Below, piece after piece: positions 61,940-64,000 of a stretch of 64,000 nucleotides of DNA. Location of the stretch: the NCBI GenBank assembly GCA_029962745.1, contig CM057154.1:26500970-26564969 (forward strand). The letters run 5' to 3'. This stretch comes from Echinometra lucunter. Lineage: Eukaryota > Echinodermata > Echinoidea > Camarodonta > Echinometridae. Numbering within the stretch: the first letter of the stretch is position 1; each line of letters opens with the position of its first letter. The position numbers were made by a program, and so were the translations under genes. The notes beneath the pieces were generated by a model, which searched no databases, was not told the origin of the DNA, and saw only the letters and a list, made by a program, of their open reading frames with translations.

Positions 61940-63092
61940 CAGGCATTATGGCGGCTGGGACAAGCAGTGCAGTTGTGCCCCCCCCCCCCCTTCTCGAGTG
62001 CCCAAGCGTTTCTGCATTATGATATAAGCGAGGGAGCAAAGCGACCAAGTGGGGATTTTTCTTTCAAATTTCAACCCGTAAAAATGAAATTTCTTGCGCA
62101 TTTTACCCAGGAAATTTGGCAACTGACCATTGAAAGTGAACGGAAGAGAAGATCGAAATGAGATGTTAATAAACAGTTTTCTATTTTCTCAGTTTTTAAA
62201 TTGTGAGCAAAATTAAGGAAAACCCTTGAGAAACAGTCACATTTTGATAGCAAGTCGACAAAAGATTTAGATTTCTTTTAACCTTTTCAAATGCTGTATG
62301 ATACTCGAGGCGCAGTATTTAACAAGAGGCAGATGAAGCTTATGATAACGAGCAAAGCAACTTAATCATTATTTCTCAAATTGCGAACCCCTTTCAAAAG
62401 GGCTATTTAAAAAAGCCCATGATATCCTGAAAGGAAATATATTCATGCCAGGGAGCAAAGCGACCGAGCTCTAAAAATGTGGCAACCACATATAGTCTAT
62501 TTCTGATGCATTTACCCTGCGCATGGGGGAGGGAGCGTTTATCATTTAAAGACTATGATTTTTCTTCATTTTCTCTTTTTTTCTTGTGTTTTTGGAGCCC
62601 CCTCTAAGTGCTGCCCTTATTAGACGTCAGATTTCTTAATTCAAATGTTTAATATTTGCAAATTATGTATTAGGCAACACTGCATGGGGGAGTAGTATTT
62701 AGCAAGAGGCAGATAAAACTTACGACAGGGAGCAAAGCAACAATTGCATCACTACGGATCTTTAAATTCTGAACCCCCTTTTAAAAAACTTGTTTAAGGA
62801 CTATTATAGGGAGCGCGAAATTATGATATTCTGAGTGGAAATGATCATGCGAGGGAGCAAAGCGACCGAGCTTCAGAAAATCTTTGCATTTTAAACCCTC
62901 GAATATTCTATTTTTGATGCATTTATCCCGCGAATGGGGGAGGGGCGGGGCACAAAATCCTTAAGACATAATATTTTTCTTCGTTTTTCTTTTTTCTTTT
63001 TTTTTTTTTTGGTTGCATTTTTGCGCCCCTCAAAGTGCCGCCCGGGGCGCTTCCCCCTTGCCCGCTTGCCCCCCTAGATATATATGCCACTG
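61940..63092. mobile_element. hAT-like element, 1153 bp, GAGGGAGCAAAGCGACC repeats
   Basis: Flanked by CTTTCTGT at 61932-61939 and 63093-63100; termini CAGGCATTATGGCGGC and the inverse of CAGTGGCATATATA. Four internal copies of GAGGGAGCAAAGCGACCGAG lie near 62028, 62450, 62728 and 62850, and the ends carry C-runs. No transposase. Confidence 0.7.
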
Positions 63093-63193
63093 CTTTCTGT
63101 TTTTTGATTCCTTCCTTTGACTTGTGTTTTGTATACATTCTATTCTTTTTTTCTCTTCCTCTGTTTACTAAGGCTCAATAATGTTATTGATGT

Positions 63194-63234
63194 GCTCGCA
63201 ATCAGCACAAATATATTTTGTGCTGATTGCGAGC
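63194..63234. repeat. Perfect 18-bp-stem palindrome
   Basis: GCTCGCAATCAGCACAAA pairs exactly with TTTGTGCTGATTGCGAGC across a 5-base TATAT loop. Too short for a normal microRNA precursor; no U-run terminator context is relevant in an animal genome. Confidence 0.9.
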
Positions 63235-63459
63235 AAAGAAGCTGCTAAGAATAAGAATATCCCGCTGAAAACAAACTGAAATTGCACACATAGAAATATA
63301 TATTTTTTTAAAATCCAAAACATTAATACAACGCATAATTGATTGATGTATTCTTACTCGACCCCTTCTATTAATATAGAACATGAGGTGGAATGAGCTG
63401 TGTAGAGTCCTAATTATTACCCCTGTACATTGTAGAGCTCACCAAGTTGAAGATGATTA

Positions 63460-63567
63460 TCAGCGAAGATGGCCATAGAAGTTTGCTGCCACCACTTGTT
63501 TGCTGAGGGTCATCTGCCCAATGTGTTCAGATAGGCCCGCTGGTATTTGCTGCTTGACGTCCTTAGC
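63460..63567 (-). CDS. Possible terminal exon of an unknown gene
   Basis: A minus-strand frame open for ~35 codons to TGA reads AKDVKQQIPAGLSEHIGQMT then LSKQVVAANFYGHLR. The balanced composition looks protein-like, and AG dinucleotides that could be an acceptor precede it (GAGCTAAG), but without a good pyrimidine tract. No family recognised. Chance is quite possible. Confidence 0.22.
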   Translation of the reverse strand, partial: AKDVKQQIPAGLSEHIGQMTLSKQVVAANFYGHLR

Positions 63568-64000
63568 TCAAGTCTCGAGCACTATCACCTAATGGAATGG
63601 CTATTATTTATTAAGAAATAAACAGAACACGGACTATCGTGAATAAACATACACAAAATATCTTGTAATTTTGAATAAATACCAATGCCTGTACAGAATC
63701 ATTTACGTTTATGAATATACCTTCTGTAAAAAAAAAGTTCCAGACAATGTATGCCATGTCATTTAGTGATGTGAAGGAATGCTAGTTTTTCGTGTGTTTT
63801 TTTTTGTTGTTGTTGTTAGCTCTTTTCAATAAAAATGATTTGGTTAAGATTTTATAGTCTATCTCTTTTAAAAAATGAAAGAAAGTGATGACAATTCTCT
63901 TTTATTTGGATTTGATCAATAAAGCGAGCCGAACTTAAAAGACTATTACATAATGATATTAGATGATTTGCAATCAATATGATATTATTAAGATATTTTC

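Overview
The window looks like animal DNA from an echinoderm, most likely a sea urchin. The reasons are multi-exon genes with GT-AG introns, a Death-NACHT-LRR domain order of the kind expanded in sea urchin innate immunity, and very dense short DNA transposons. The species assignment is inference. Three runs of exactly 500 N (24782-25281, 38808-39307, 55491-55990) are assembly gaps of unknown true size.

The window is dominated by two head-to-tail copies of one NLR gene on the minus strand. Gene A runs from a start codon near 22870 leftward past position 1. Gene B runs from a start codon at 53153 leftward to the gap at 24782-25281. I rebuilt both models from splice sites and reading phase. Exon 1 is a short ATG exon (phase 2 donor), exon 2 a Death domain (phase 2 in, phase 1 out), exon 3 a 1532-bp NACHT exon (phase 1 in, phase 0 out), and the following exons are phase 0/0 leucine-rich-repeat exons of 177-183 bp. 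All junctions agree in phase in both genes, and both NACHT exons are open with intact Walker A, Walker B and sensor motifs. The NACHT exon products differ at about 28 of 510 residues by my count.

Region by region: 1-3770 is a tandem array of ~1.2-kb units, each carrying one LRR exon of gene A. 3770-9100 is intron with a dead LINE, a minisatellite and a decayed unknown gene. 9109-12203 holds the first LRR exon and the NACHT exon. 12204-21139 is a transposon-filled intron. 21140-22873 holds the Death exon and exon 1. 22874-25281 is the intergenic stretch, ending in a gap inside gene B's own LRR-unit repeat. 25282-53153 is gene B, with a duplicated Death-exon block (38.6 and 41.5 kb) separated by a gap and an intron 1 swollen from ~1.4 kb to ~11.2 kb by nested insertions. 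53.7-64 kb lies outside the duplication and holds MITEs, a ~180-bp pyrimidine-rich satellite, a gap and mostly unrecognised AT-rich DNA.

The most striking signal is in gene A's LRR array. Three successive LRR exons are identical over about 162 of 177 bp but differ at many positions within one 15-bp block (five codons) just after the first LRR beta strand, the kind of position that faces ligand. This fits diversification of recognition residues in otherwise homogenised repeats. The second notable point is a pair of Death exons in gene B whose phases do not allow both in one transcript.
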